Below, one piece after another: positions 51,742 to 61,040 of a DNA stretch of 64,000 bases (position 1 is the first letter of the stretch; every line of letters starts with the position of its first letter). The position numbers and the translations under genes were made by a program. Below the pieces are notes generated by a model. That model saw nothing but the letters and a program-made list of their open reading frames with translations, was not told where the DNA came from and did no database searches. Source of the DNA: Nakamurella flavida. GTDB lineage: Bacteria > Actinomycetota > Actinomycetes > Mycobacteriales > Nakamurellaceae. The stretch lies in assembly GCF_030811475.1 (NCBI RefSeq), contig NZ_JAUSQV010000001.1, positions 3,669,001 through 3,733,000 on the forward strand. The letters are read 5' to 3'.

Positions 51742-53229
51742 ATGAGCAACGCCACCCCGGCCGGAGCAGCCGACACGCAGGACACCTGGGACGTCATCGT
51801 CATCGGCGGTGGTCCGCCCGGGGAGATCGCCGCCCAGTACGCGATCCAGGGCAGTGACCGCACGGCGGTCATCGTCGAGCAGGAACTGGTCGGCGGGGAG
51901 TGTTCGTACTGGGCGTGCATGCCCAGCAAGGCCCTGTTGCGCCCGGTCGAGGTGCTGGCCACGGCCCGGCACCTGCCCGGGGTGCAGAGCCTGGTCGGCG
52001 ACCACTCCCTGGACGCCGGGGCCACCCTGGCCCGTCGGGATTCCTTCGCGGAGCACGACGACACCTCCCAGGTGAAGTGGGCCAACGGCATCGGCATCGA
52101 CGTCGTGCGCGGGCGCGGCCGGCTGGCCGGGGTCCGCACGGTCGCGGTGACGGCGTCCGACGGCTCCGTCCGCACGCTGACGGCTCGTCTCGCCGTGGTG
52201 CTGGCCACCGGAACCACGGCCACCGTGCCCGACCTGCCGGGTCTGCGCGACGCCCTGCCGTGGACCTCGCGGGACGCGACGAACGTCCACCAGGTGCCGC
52301 GGCGGATGGCCGTCATCGGCGGCGGGGTGGTGGCCTGCGAGGCGACGACGTGGTTGCGCGCCCTGGGCGTGGACGAGCTGACCGTCATCGGCAGCGCCCC
52401 GACGCTGCTGGGGAAGAACGAGCCGTTCGCCGGCGAGCTGGTGCTCGAGGCGTTCCGGAAGTCCGGCGTGACCGTGCATCTGGGCGCCCGGGTGGACGCG
52501 GTCTCCCGCCGCGATCCGCAGGACACCGGCGAGGGGAACATCCACGGCGGGGAGATCGAGGTCTCCTTCGGCGGGCGGAGCATCGTCGTGGACGAGCTCC
52601 TCGTCGCGGCCGGGCGGACCCCGGGAAGCCGTGACCTGGGCCTGGACACCGTCGGGGTGGACACGTCCGACAGCCACGGTTTCGTCACCGTCGACGACCA
52701 CCTGAGCGTGGTCGGGGTGGGCGGCGATTGGCTCTACGGCGTCGGTGATCTCACCGGGCGCGCGCTGCTGACCCACATGGGCAAGTACCAGGCCCGGATC
52801 GCCGGGGCGGTGATCGCCGCCCGGGCCGCCGGCAAGCCGGTGGACGGGCCGCGGACCACCGACCGCGCCGATCACGGACAGGTGCCGCAGGTGACCTTCA
52901 CCCACCCGCAGGTGGCCTCGGTCGGCCCGACCGAGCAGGCCGCGCGGGACGCCGGGATCGACGTAGAGACCGTCGAGTACGACATCGCCTCCGTGGCCGG
53001 CGCCGCGCTCCTGGAGGACGGGTACACCGGCCGGGCGAAGCTCGTCATCGACCGGGCCACCGACACCCTGGTCGGCGCGACGTTCGTCGGCACGGACATC
53101 GCCGAGCTGCTGCACTCCGCGACGGTGGCCGTGGTCGGCAAGGTGAGCATGGAGGACCTGTGGCACGCGGTGCCGTCCTACCCGACGGTCAGCGAGGTCT
53201 GGCTCCGCCTGCTGGAGTCGCGCGGCTGA
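51742..53229 (+). CDS. Pyridine nucleotide-disulfide oxidoreductase family flavoprotein
   Basis: A 495-residue flavoprotein of the lipoamide dehydrogenase/mercuric reductase family: FAD-binding IGGGPPGEIAA near the N terminus, the redox box GGECSYWACMPSKAL (Cys54 and Cys59), NAD(P)-binding VIGGGVVACEATTWL, and a second FAD motif WLYGVGDLTGRALLTHMGKYQ. The box has SYW-A where typical members have LN-V/I-G, and the C-terminal HAVPSYPTVSE lacks the usual HxHPTxxE spacing, so it is unlikely to be classical Lpd. TACCGT lies 6 nt before the ATG, suggesting a leaderless mRNA. Confidence 0.87.
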   Translation: MSNATPAGAADTQDTWDVIVIGGGPPGEIAAQYAIQGSDRTAVIVEQELVGGECSYWACMPSKALLRPVEVLATARHLPGVQSLVGDHSLDAGATLARRDSFAEHDDTSQVKWANGIGIDVVRGRGRLAGVRTVAVTASDGSVRTLTARLAVVLATGTTATVPDLPGLRDALPWTSRDATNVHQVPRRMAVIGGGVVACEATTWLRALGVDELTVIGSAPTLLGKNEPFAGELVLEAFRKSGVTVHLGARVDAVSRRDPQDTGEGNIHGGEIEVSFGGRSIVVDELLVAAGRTPGSRDLGLDTVGVDTSDSHGFVTVDDHLSVVGVGGDWLYGVGDLTGRALLTHMGKYQARIAGAVIAARAAGKPVDGPRTTDRADHGQVPQVTFTHPQVASVGPTEQAARDAGIDVETVEYDIASVAGAALLEDGYTGRAKLVIDRATDTLVGATFVGTDIAELLHSATVAVVGKVSMEDLWHAVPSYPTVSEVWLRLLESRG

Positions 53230-53243
53230 GCGACACGGCGATG

Positions 53244-53279
53244 CACGAAGGGGCCCCGCGTGAGCGGGGCCCCTTCGTG
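53244..53279. terminator. Bidirectional terminator
   Basis: CACGAAGGGGCCCCGC (53244-53259) and GCGGGGCCCCTTCGTG (53264-53279) form a perfect 16-bp stem with a GTGA loop between the oxidoreductase gene and the convergent sugar transporter gene; TGTCTG follows on the plus strand. Confidence 0.85.
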
Positions 53280-53301
53280 TCTGCGGTCCTGGACGGACGG
53301 A

Positions 53302-54768
53302 TCAGCTCTTCCTGACCCGCTGACGGGTCTCCATCGTCATGTCCTCGAGTTCCATGCCCTTGGTCTCCGGGATCTTGGCGAACACGAAGAAGAACGACAG
53401 CAGGGCGAACGCGGCGTACATCCCGTAGGCGACGGCCAGGCTGAGATCGGCCAGCGGCTGGAAGGTCTCGGTCACCGCGAAGTTGACGATCCAGTTCGTC
53501 GCGGTGGCGATGGCCATGGCCTGGGCGCGGATGCGGTTGGGGAACATCTCACCCAGCAGCACCCACATCACCGGGCCCCACGAGCCACCGAAGAAGACGA
53601 CGAACAGGTTGGCCGCGATGAGGGCGATCGTGCCCCAGGCGCCGGGCAGGCTGACCGCCTCCTTGCCGTCCGCGCCGATGGTGGTGATCGACTGCGAGAA
53701 GGCCAGGGCCATGGTGCCGAGCGAGAGGAACATGCCGATCGAACCGACCAGCAGCAGGATGCGGCGGCCGATCCGGTCGACCAGGAAGATCGCCACGATG
53801 GTGACGACGACGTTGGTCACCGAGGAGATCACCGAGATGGTGAAGGACTGGCTCTCGTCGAAACCGACTGCGCGCCAGAGCGTGACGGAGTAGTAGAAGA
53901 TCACGTTGATGCCGACGAGCTGCTGGAACGCGGCCAGCAGGATGCCGACCCAGACGATGGGGTGCAGGCCGAACCGCGGGCCGCGGAGGTCGGCGAAGCT
54001 CGGCTTGTCCTCCCGCTGCAGCGACTTGCGGATGTCGGCCACACGCTCCTGGATGGCGGCCGGGGAGTCGCCGAGCACCTTGGTCAGGACGCGGGTGGCG
54101 GCGTCCTCCTTGCCGCGGGCGACCAGGAACCGGGGCGACTCGGGGATGCCCAGGGACAGCACGCCGTAGACGACCGACGGGATCACCCCGACGAGGAACA
54201 TCCAGCGCCAGGCCTCCAGGCCCAGCCAGATCTCCGCCGAGGCGCCGCCGTTGATGCCCTGCAGCCAGTTGTTCGACAGCTGCGAGACGAAGATGCCGAT
54301 GACGATGGCCATCTGCTGCAGCGACGACAGCCGCCCCCGCAGGTGGGCCGGGGCGACCTCGGAGATGTAGGTGGGCCCGATGACCGAGGCCACGCCGATG
54401 CCCAGGCCACCGATGAATCGCCACACGGCGAGATCCCAGGCGGCGAAGGCCACACCGGAACCGATGGACGACACCAGGAACAGGACTGCGCCGATGAGCA
54501 TGACGCGCGGGCGGCCGAGGCGGTCGGCCATCCGCCCGGCGAACCAGGCGCCGACGGCCGAGCCGATGAGCGCGATGCCCACCACGAAACCACTGGCGAA
54601 AGTGCCGAGCTGGAACCGGCCGTTGATCGATTCGACGGCCCCGTTGATGACGGCGGTGTCGAAGCCGAAGAGGAAACCGCCGACAGCCGCGGCGATGGAG
54701 ATCGCGGTGGCCTTCCCGGCGTGCTGCTTGATGGGGTTGACGTCGTCGGAACGTGCGGGTGTGGCCAT
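53302..54768 (-). CDS. Sugar porter family MFS transporter
   Basis: A 488-residue, 12-helix sugar:proton symporter (XylE/GLUT group). Family signatures are GGFLFGFDTAVINGA in helix 1, GRMADRLGRPRVM between helices 2 and 3, PESPRFLVARGKEDAA after helix 6, FQQLVGINVIFYYS in helix 7, VDRIGRRILL and the C-terminal PETKGMELEDM. The substrate is probably a hexose, pentose or inositol. ATG at 54768 with GAGGAG at 5 nt. The divergent PASTA gene starts 210 bp away, so the gap holds both promoters. Confidence 0.93.
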   Translation of the reverse strand: MATPARSDDVNPIKQHAGKATAISIAAAVGGFLFGFDTAVINGAVESINGRFQLGTFASGFVVGIALIGSAVGAWFAGRMADRLGRPRVMLIGAVLFLVSSIGSGVAFAAWDLAVWRFIGGLGIGVASVIGPTYISEVAPAHLRGRLSSLQQMAIVIGIFVSQLSNNWLQGINGGASAEIWLGLEAWRWMFLVGVIPSVVYGVLSLGIPESPRFLVARGKEDAATRVLTKVLGDSPAAIQERVADIRKSLQREDKPSFADLRGPRFGLHPIVWVGILLAAFQQLVGINVIFYYSVTLWRAVGFDESQSFTISVISSVTNVVVTIVAIFLVDRIGRRILLLVGSIGMFLSLGTMALAFSQSITTIGADGKEAVSLPGAWGTIALIAANLFVVFFGGSWGPVMWVLLGEMFPNRIRAQAMAIATATNWIVNFAVTETFQPLADLSLAVAYGMYAAFALLSFFFVFAKIPETKGMELEDMTMETRQRVRKS

Positions 54769-54978
54769 GGCGTCTCCTCGCCTCGCGGTGCTGCTTGGAG
54801 GTCGCGACCGCCATGCCCAGGCGTCGGGGCCTCCCCGCGCGTCAATGTAGACCCGCGTGATCGTCACGGCGAGTGTCGGTGCCGACGCAACGGGTCTCGT
54901 TTCCGTCACTGTTCCGGGGGCTGCCGCGGGCGTGAACCGGGCCGTTCGGGGAATGCGCGCGGAAGATACGGTGCCCCC

Positions 54979-55332
54979 ATGCAGATGCCCGGTGTCCCCG
55001 TGCCCGATGTCGTCGGCCTGCCGCTGGAAGCGGCGCGGTCGGTGGTGGTCTCGTCCGAGTTGCTCGTGGCCGCGCCGGATCCGGACGGCCCGCCGCTGGA
55101 TGCGCTGGCCGGCCCGGCCGCGGTCGTCACGGCCCAGGATCCGGCTCCCGGCGGCATCGTCGAGCGGGAGAGCGCGGTGCGGCTCTGGGTGGACTCCGGC
55201 GGCGGTGCCGTACGCGAGCCGCTGACCCCGGCGCCGCTGGAGCACGACGGCCTCGGCCTGGACCCGGTGACCCGGGCGGATACCGACCCGGACGCCACCG
55301 AGCCGCCCGCGCTGGACCGGGCCCCGGCGTGA
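54979..55332 (+). CDS. Small PASTA domain protein
   Basis: A 117-residue protein with one PASTA domain (residues 5-75: VPDVVGLPLEAARSVVVSSELLV, then TAQDPAPGGIVERESAVRLWV) and an acidic, Pro-rich tail. PASTA domains bind peptidoglycan stems in Ser/Thr kinases and penicillin-binding proteins, but this protein has no signal peptide or membrane helix, so a cytoplasmic or different role is likely. TACGGT is exactly 6 nt before the ATG (leaderless). Its stop overlaps the GTG of the hydratase-family gene. Confidence 0.8.
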   Translation: MQMPGVPVPDVVGLPLEAARSVVVSSELLVAAPDPDGPPLDALAGPAAVVTAQDPAPGGIVERESAVRLWVDSGGGAVREPLTPAPLEHDGLGLDPVTRADTDPDATEPPALDRAPA

Positions 55333-56375
55333 CACTCGACGAGGCCGAGCTGCTCGTCACCGTCGAGGAGGCGTTGGGCCACCTGCAGCTGAACCGGCCC
55401 CGTCGGCTCAACGCCCTCACCCCGGCGATGATGACGGGCGTCCGCGCGGCGCTGGCCGATTGGCGCGACGATCCCACCGTGCAGGTCGTCCTGGTCGACG
55501 GCGTCGGGGAGCGTGGGCTGTGCGCAGGGGCCGACATCCGGGCCCTGGCCACCGCACTCGGGCCCGGTGCGCCGGGGCCGGCTCCCGACGAGGCCGCCCG
55601 AGCGGCGGTCGCCCGCGAGGTGTTGGGCCTGGAGTACGCCATGAATCTCGACCTGGCCACGTTCGCGAAACCGGTCGTGGCGTTCATGGACGGGATCGTG
55701 CTGGGCGGCGGGGTGGGGGTCTCGGCCCACAGCTCGCTGCGGGTGGTCACCGAACGGACCCAGGTGGGCATGCCCGAGACGGCCATCGGCCTGTGCCCCG
55801 ACGTGGGCGCGCTGTTCCTGCTGGCGCGGGCGCCGGGGCAGTGCGGCATGCACGCGGCGCTGACCGGCTCCCGGTTCGGCGCCGCCGACGCGATCACCCT
55901 GGGGCTGGCCGACGCCTTCGTACCGTCGGCCGACCTGCCGGACCTGCTCGACGGGCTCCGCGGCGGCGAGCTGCCCGCACTGTCCGCCGACGGCGCCGTC
56001 CCCGGTTCGCTCGAGGGGGACCGGGCCTGGATCGACGCCTGCTACGTCGGCGACGACGTCCCGACGATGATCGCCGCCCTGGCGGCCCGGCCCGAGCCGG
56101 CGGCACGGGGGGCCGCCGCGACCCTCGGCCGGATGTCCCCGTTCGCCCTGGCTGTCACGGCGATCGCCGTGCGGCGGGCCGAGACCCTGGATCTGGCCGG
56201 GGTTCTCGACCAGGACCTGAACGTCTGCTCCCGCCTCGCCGCCCGCCCCGACTTCGCCGAGGGCGTCCGCGCCAAGATCATCGACAAGGACGACGACGCC
56301 CGTTGGCAGCCGGCCACGCTCGACGCGGTGGACCCGGCGGCGGTGGAGGCATGCTTCGCGGGGAGCAACGACTGA
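55329..56375 (+). CDS. Enoyl-CoA hydratase/3-hydroxyisobutyryl-CoA hydrolase family protein
   Basis: A 348-residue crotonase-fold protein of the HIBYL-CoA hydrolase subgroup, which acts in valine breakdown. Oxyanion-hole loops are CAGADIRAL and MDGIVLGGGVGVS; PETAIGLCPDVGA carries the catalytic Glu and Asp of this subgroup; the C-terminal IDKDDDARWQPATL is the subgroup marker (DKDxxPxW variant). It lies within a short operon with the PASTA gene (stop/start overlap) and the LuxR gene (1 bp downstream), with no other valine genes near. The physiological substrate is inferred only from the family. Confidence 0.87.
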   Translation: MTLDEAELLVTVEEALGHLQLNRPRRLNALTPAMMTGVRAALADWRDDPTVQVVLVDGVGERGLCAGADIRALATALGPGAPGPAPDEAARAAVAREVLGLEYAMNLDLATFAKPVVAFMDGIVLGGGVGVSAHSSLRVVTERTQVGMPETAIGLCPDVGALFLLARAPGQCGMHAALTGSRFGAADAITLGLADAFVPSADLPDLLDGLRGGELPALSADGAVPGSLEGDRAWIDACYVGDDVPTMIAALAARPEPAARGAAATLGRMSPFALAVTAIAVRRAETLDLAGVLDQDLNVCSRLAARPDFAEGVRAKIIDKDDDARWQPATLDAVDPAAVEACFAGSND

Positions 56376-56376
56376 G

Positions 56377-57051
56377 ATGACCGGGGCCGAGGGGGGCCCG
56401 GGTCCCGAGCCGGTCGCCGTCGAGCGACTGGCGGATTCGTCCCGGGTCGTCGCCGTCCTGGACGAGCTGTGGGACGGCGCTGTCCACGAGGTTCGGTGCA
56501 CCCTGCCCGGTGGGCCGTACCCGGACGACTTCCTGCGGGAGCACTGGGAGGACGACCAGGCGTTGTTGCGCCGGGGCGTCGCTCTGCGCTCCCTGTGTGG
56601 CCTGGCCGCGGTGCAGGCGCCCGAGGGCCTGCGGTACTTCGCCGAGTGGGCGGCGACCGGGGTGCAGGTGCGAACCACCGGCCGGCCGATGCAGCGGATG
56701 ATCGTGGTGGACGCTGAGGCGGCGGTCATTCCGGCCGTCGTCGACGCGGACGGCGGCCCGGCCCTCCTCGTCCGGGAACCGGCGATGGTGGACAGCCTCA
56801 TCCGTCAGTTCGATGCACTGTGGGACTCCGCCCACGTGATCGGGGACGACTCACCGCAGGCCCTCCGGGTCACCGAGATCCGGGAGATCCTCCAGTTGCT
56901 GTCCGAAGGGCTGACCGACGAGGCCGTGGCCCGGCGGCTGCGCCTCTCGCACCGCACCGTGCAACGCCGGGTGGGTGCGGCGATGGCCCTGATGGGGACG
57001 AGCAGTCGTTTCGCGGCGGGCGTCCGCGCGGCCGCCCTCGGTTGGCTGTAG
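56377..57051 (+). CDS. LuxR-type helix-turn-helix regulator
   Basis: A 224-residue regulator. The C-terminal LuxR HTH reads EILQLLSEGLTDEAVARRLRLSHRTVQRRVGAAMALMG (about 171-206). The N-terminal 150 residues resemble the phospholipase-D-like/TrmB-type sensor region of some Streptomyces regulators, with RREVEV-like strands (GVQVRTTGRPMQRMIVVD), rather than a receiver domain; no phosphorylation Asp pocket is visible. It starts 1 bp after the HIBYL-CoA hydrolase gene, suggesting a shared mRNA. Target genes are unknown. Confidence 0.85.
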   Translation: MTGAEGGPGPEPVAVERLADSSRVVAVLDELWDGAVHEVRCTLPGGPYPDDFLREHWEDDQALLRRGVALRSLCGLAAVQAPEGLRYFAEWAATGVQVRTTGRPMQRMIVVDAEAAVIPAVVDADGGPALLVREPAMVDSLIRQFDALWDSAHVIGDDSPQALRVTEIREILQLLSEGLTDEAVARRLRLSHRTVQRRVGAAMALMGTSSRFAAGVRAAALGWL

Positions 57052-57556
57052 CCGTTCGACCCCGTCGGAGAATCAACCCGGAAGGCATTCCGCCCGGACC
57101 GGATCCCGTCCGGATGCATTCCCGTCCTGACCATCGGGTCGGCGACGCCGGCTCTCTTCTCCCTGAGGTGTCCGTGCTCTCCCGGGCGGCTGTGGACCGG
57201 GATGGCGTGAACCCGCCACGGTTCGCACGTGAGGTGTCCCAGCGGGCCCGATTGCGCTGTCTGCGCAGCTCAGGACCAGTGCGACCTTCCGCCGGAGCGG
57301 CATGTCGCGCGGCCGGCGCCCCCTTGACCGGGGGGTCGCCCGTCGGCAGGGTGGACGTCAGCGGAAACTTCCGACCACACCTCCGGTGGATCTGCCCCGC
57401 GTCGGAGGGACGTGCATTCCCGGACGGAGATCACGGGGTTCGCACCATGGCCGAGGGACCTCCCGATTTCGCCCGGAATGCTCACCTGCCCCTGTCCCCC
57501 TGATTGTTTCCCTGTCCGAGCCCGCTCTTCCGGCATTCGTCCATCAAGGAGCCCCC
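57052..57556. other. 505-bp gap before the small membrane protein gene
   Basis: I see no supported gene. It contains the imperfect inverted repeats CGGACCGGATCCCGTCCGG near 57095-57113 and repeated GCATTCC. Open frames here have no ribosome site. A promoter for the following gene must lie in this gap but could not be placed. Confidence 0.4.
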
Positions 57557-57763
57557 GTGTCTACCGACAAACTGCACCTGCTCACCGGCGGCACCCTGAT
57601 CGTCATCGGGGTTGTCCTCGCCCTCACCACTCGCGGCGTCCGGACGCCGATCGTCACCCTGGACAAGCTCGGCATCGTGCTGGCCGTGCTCGGCGCGATC
57701 GAGGTCGCCGTCACGGCCGTGATCATGGCGCGTGCAGGGCGGGGTGGCCGGGCGGTCCGCTGA
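57557..57763 (+). CDS. Small two-TM membrane protein
   Basis: A 68-residue protein with two hydrophobic helices (LLTGGTLIVIGVVLALTT and LGIVLAVLGAIEVAVTAVIMA) joined by a short loop with charged residues and a basic C-terminal end. The GTG has AAGGAG at about 6 nt, a good site. Many actinobacteria encode small two-helix proteins of this kind (DUF6458-like) of unknown function. It stands alone, after 505 bp and before the large secreted protein. Confidence 0.75.
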   Translation: MSTDKLHLLTGGTLIVIGVVLALTTRGVRTPIVTLDKLGIVLAVLGAIEVAVTAVIMARAGRGGRAVR

Positions 57764-57863
57764 AGGATGGGGCGCGCAGCGCGAGTGAATCTCGGTACCC
57801 ACCGATCGGCAGAGGAGTGGTCGTCCCCGTTCAGGACATGTCCAGTCACCCGTTCGACACCTC

Positions 57864-57892
57864 TTGCTCAGCCATAGGGGTGCCTCTATCGT
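57864..57892 (+). promoter_or_regulatory. Promoter of the secreted propeller gene
   Basis: TTGCTC at 57864-57869 and TATCGT at 57887-57892, spacing 17 bp. The mRNA would have a leader of about 155 nt. An in-frame ATG at 57897 lies too near the start site to be the likely start. Confidence 0.5.
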
Positions 57893-58055
57893 TCCGATGC
57901 AACGGAGCGTGAGTACCGGCTTCGGGGGGGATCGGCCATCTCGCGTGGCCACCGGGGGTGGACCCGGCTGCGTACACGGCGTGGGCGGAGACGTCCCTCG
58001 ACGTGCGCAGGTGCGTCCCCCCGTCGCGAGCACGACGGACACAGGGGGCAGTCGG

Positions 58056-60953
58056 ATGAACAAGGCCGGGCGATCGATCGTGCTGGCGATCGGAATGCTG
58101 GTGGCGCTGGTGGTCCCGCCCGGAACAGCGTCGGCGGCGCCCGCGGCCGGTGCCGTCACTCCGGGCGGGGGTCTGTACGTGCGGGCGCCCGCGCCGGCCG
58201 TCCATTCGTCCACCATGCCGGCCCACGCGGTCCGTCAGATCAACCTGCCGAACGTGCCCGCCGGCGCCCCGGTCTCGCTGGCCGTGTCCGTGGCCGCGCC
58301 GGCCACCTCCGGATCCGTGGACCTGCGGACGCCCGGTGGCTCCTCCGCCGAGCTCGCCGCGGTGACCTTCGCGGCCGGGCAGTCGACGAGCTCCACGGCC
58401 GTCCTGCCTGCCTCGGCCTCGCGGACGATCGAGATCCGGAACGATTCCGGGGGTTCGGTCCAGGTCCGGGTGGACGTGGACGGGTACTACACCACGGGTT
58501 CGCCGACCACCGCGGGAGCGTTCGGCACCGTCGCCCCCACCGTTTTCGGCTCGACCTCGGTGGCGCCCGGCGGCAGCGTGACGGTCAAGCCGTCCGGGCT
58601 CCCGGTTTCCGCGGCGGTCGTAGCGGCGTCGTTCACCGTCGCCGGTGCCGCCGCGGGCGGAACCCTGGTGACCTACCCGGCGGGGGCCTCCCGCCCCTTC
58701 ACGCCCACGGTGGTGTTCTCCGCCGGCCGACCCCAGACGTCCTTCTCGTGGGTGCGGACCGCGCCGTCCGGCATCACGCTGGTCAACACCTCGACGGCGC
58801 CCATCACCGTCACGGCCACCGCGGTGGGGTATCTGCTCGCCGGTGAGCCCTCGGTGGCCGGCACTCTCCAGAAGGTCGCCCCTGCAGGGATCTTTGCGGG
58901 CACGGTCGGTGCCGGCGGTACGCAGCAGGTCCAGGTGTCCGGAGTGGCCACCGTCCCGCAGACCGGCGTGGACGCGGCTGTGCTCCTGGTCAGCGTGGGT
59001 TCGGCCACCGGCTCCGGGTACCTGAACGCGGTGGCGGCCGGCGCGCCGAGATCGACCGCGCCCACCCTGCCGTTCACCTCCGGTCGGCCCGGATCGGTGA
59101 GCGTGGTGGTCCCGCTGAGCTCCGCCGGGGCGGTCGCCGTCCGGAACGTCTCGTCCGTTGCGGCGCCGGTCCGGGTCGAGATCGTCGGCTACGTGCTGGG
59201 TTCCTCTCGCCTCACCTGGGCGCCGCCGGTGCAGGTGAACACCCAGGGCTCCGCGCAGTACGGGCCGGTGTCCTGTGTGTCGGCGACGTTCTGTCTGGCG
59301 GGGGAGGGCACCGGCTTCTTCGTCCGGTGGGACGGGAAGGGGTGGTCGAGGCTCGACGACCGGGGCAGTGGCATCGTCCCTGCCCTCGACGGCTACTTCA
59401 CGGTCACCTCCGTCTCCTGCGTTTCCCAGAAGTTCTGTGCAAGTACGACCCTCAGCGAGGACGGGAACAGTGTGGGTTCGGGGCTGATCTCGTTCTGGAA
59501 CGGCACCACCTGGAACGGTCAGGACATCCCCGACTGGGGTGCCCGTGCGGTCACCTGCCCGACCACGACCTTCTGCATGGCGTCGCCGGACGGGATCTCG
59601 AGCGGCTACGCCGTGTGGAACGGGTCCGCCTGGGCCGTCGCCCCGACCCCGGAGCGGGACTTCCTGTGGGACGTCCCCCCGTCCTGCCCGGTCGCCGGTC
59701 GGTGCTTCGCGCTCCACCAGGGAACGTTGTGGGCGTTTGCGGCGGGGGCATGGTCCTCCGCCGGCGCTGCCCCCCTGACGAACGCGGAGCTGTCCTGCGC
59801 GTCGGTCACCTTCTGTCTGGCCGTGGGCGACACGGCCGCGGGGCGCCAGTCGTTCGTCTTCGACGGGTCCCGTTGGAGCGGCGGGGTGAACGCACCGGTG
59901 GCCGGGATTCCCCACTGTTCGTCGGCCACCTTCTGCCTGACCGCCGACGCCACGACGACCGCGGTGTTCAGCGGGTCCGCCTGGTCGACGTCGCCGGCGC
60001 CGCTGCCCGGCGGGGTCCCCGAGATCTCCTGCACAGCAGCGGAATTCTGCGGGGCGGTGGCGGACAACCGGGCCAGCACCTGGTCCGGGAGCTGGCGGGC
60101 CCCGAGCGTCCTGTCCGACGATCCGGAGGAGTTCGACCGCATCAGCTGCGGGACCGACGGGGTGTGTGTGGCGGCCGACCGTCTCGATGCCCACGTCCTG
60201 CGTCCCGGCGGTCCGACGACGACCACCGCGCTGGGCACGCCGCTCGACAGTCCGGTGGTGATCAGCGCCCTGTCCTGCGCCTCCGCCTCGTTCTGTTTGG
60301 CGACGGTCGCCGGGCAGTTCAGCGCGGTGTTCACGTTCGACGGCTCGACGTGGGCCGAGAGCTCCATCGGCGATCCGTCGGACCACGTCGACATCCGCGG
60401 TCTGTCGTGCACCGGCCCGACGTTCTGCACGGCGGTGGGCGACGGGACCTACCGGTGGGACGGCGCGACCTGGACGCGGACGTCCGACCTGCAGATGTCC
60501 CTGGTGTCCTGCAGTGGGCCGACGTCCTGCGTGGCGACGGGTCGTGGCAGCAGCGGGGGAGGCACCAGCGCGACCTGGGACGGATCCCGCTGGAACACCC
60601 CCAAGCCCATGGGTGATGCGACCGGCGGCCCCGCGGTGTCACTGGCGTGCCGGGCCGGTGGGCTCTGCTTCGCCGTCGACGGAGCGGGCCGGGTCTCCGC
60701 ACTCCAGGCCGGTACCTGGTCCGCCCCGGCGAAGGTGGTGGGCGCGTCCCCGGTGGTGGCCGTGTCGTGCTCGTCGTTCGCGGTCTGCGTCGTGGTCACG
60801 GCCGACGGGAAGGTCAGCCAGAACAAGGGGGTCGGCTGGGCCGCGCCGGTGGTGGTCGACACGGTCGGCCGCCCGCGGGACATCTCCTGTGGTGATCGGA
60901 CGTTCTGCGCCGTCGTGGACGACACCGGCAAGGTGGTCCGGGCGACCACCTGA
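58056..60953 (+). CDS. Large secreted protein: three beta domains and 14 Cys-pair propeller repeats
   Basis: A 965-residue exported protein. A Sec signal peptide (ending TASA) precedes three beta-sandwich-like repeats of about 120 residues, each ending like VDVDGYYTTG, ATAVGYLLAG or VEIVGYVLG. From residue 405 to the end run 14 units of about 40 residues, each with an SCxSxxFCxA-type Cys pair and often WDGxxW, as in PVSCVSATFC, ELSCASVTFC and DISCGDRTFC. Fourteen blades suggest two seven-bladed propellers held by disulfides. AGGGGG lies 7 nt before the ATG. Probably an extracellular binding or adhesion protein; ligand unknown. Confidence 0.85.
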   Translation: MNKAGRSIVLAIGMLVALVVPPGTASAAPAAGAVTPGGGLYVRAPAPAVHSSTMPAHAVRQINLPNVPAGAPVSLAVSVAAPATSGSVDLRTPGGSSAELAAVTFAAGQSTSSTAVLPASASRTIEIRNDSGGSVQVRVDVDGYYTTGSPTTAGAFGTVAPTVFGSTSVAPGGSVTVKPSGLPVSAAVVAASFTVAGAAAGGTLVTYPAGASRPFTPTVVFSAGRPQTSFSWVRTAPSGITLVNTSTAPITVTATAVGYLLAGEPSVAGTLQKVAPAGIFAGTVGAGGTQQVQVSGVATVPQTGVDAAVLLVSVGSATGSGYLNAVAAGAPRSTAPTLPFTSGRPGSVSVVVPLSSAGAVAVRNVSSVAAPVRVEIVGYVLGSSRLTWAPPVQVNTQGSAQYGPVSCVSATFCLAGEGTGFFVRWDGKGWSRLDDRGSGIVPALDGYFTVTSVSCVSQKFCASTTLSEDGNSVGSGLISFWNGTTWNGQDIPDWGARAVTCPTTTFCMASPDGISSGYAVWNGSAWAVAPTPERDFLWDVPPSCPVAGRCFALHQGTLWAFAAGAWSSAGAAPLTNAELSCASVTFCLAVGDTAAGRQSFVFDGSRWSGGVNAPVAGIPHCSSATFCLTADATTTAVFSGSAWSTSPAPLPGGVPEISCTAAEFCGAVADNRASTWSGSWRAPSVLSDDPEEFDRISCGTDGVCVAADRLDAHVLRPGGPTTTTALGTPLDSPVVISALSCASASFCLATVAGQFSAVFTFDGSTWAESSIGDPSDHVDIRGLSCTGPTFCTAVGDGTYRWDGATWTRTSDLQMSLVSCSGPTSCVATGRGSSGGGTSATWDGSRWNTPKPMGDATGGPAVSLACRAGGLCFAVDGAGRVSALQAGTWSAPAKVVGASPVVAVSCSSFAVCVVVTADGKVSQNKGVGWAAPVVVDTVGRPRDISCGDRTFCAVVDDTGKVVRATT

Positions 60954-60984
60954 TCGTCGGCGAGACGCCGGACCCGAACAGCAG

Positions 60985-61027
60985 ACGACCCGGCCCCGGA
61001 ACGCGATGCGTTCCGGGGCCGGGTCGT
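60985..61027. terminator. Bidirectional terminator
   Basis: ACGACCCGGCCCCGGAACGC and its exact complement (61008-61027) make a 20-bp stem with a 3-nt loop between the convergent propeller and DEAD-box genes. Confidence 0.85.
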
Positions 61028-61040
61028 GTCGAGCGGCGGG

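Noticed and set aside
57302-57763. Longer form of the two-TM protein starting upstream at 57302
   Set aside because: The upstream part has no ribosome site and odd composition, whereas the GTG at 57557 has AAGGAG at proper spacing.
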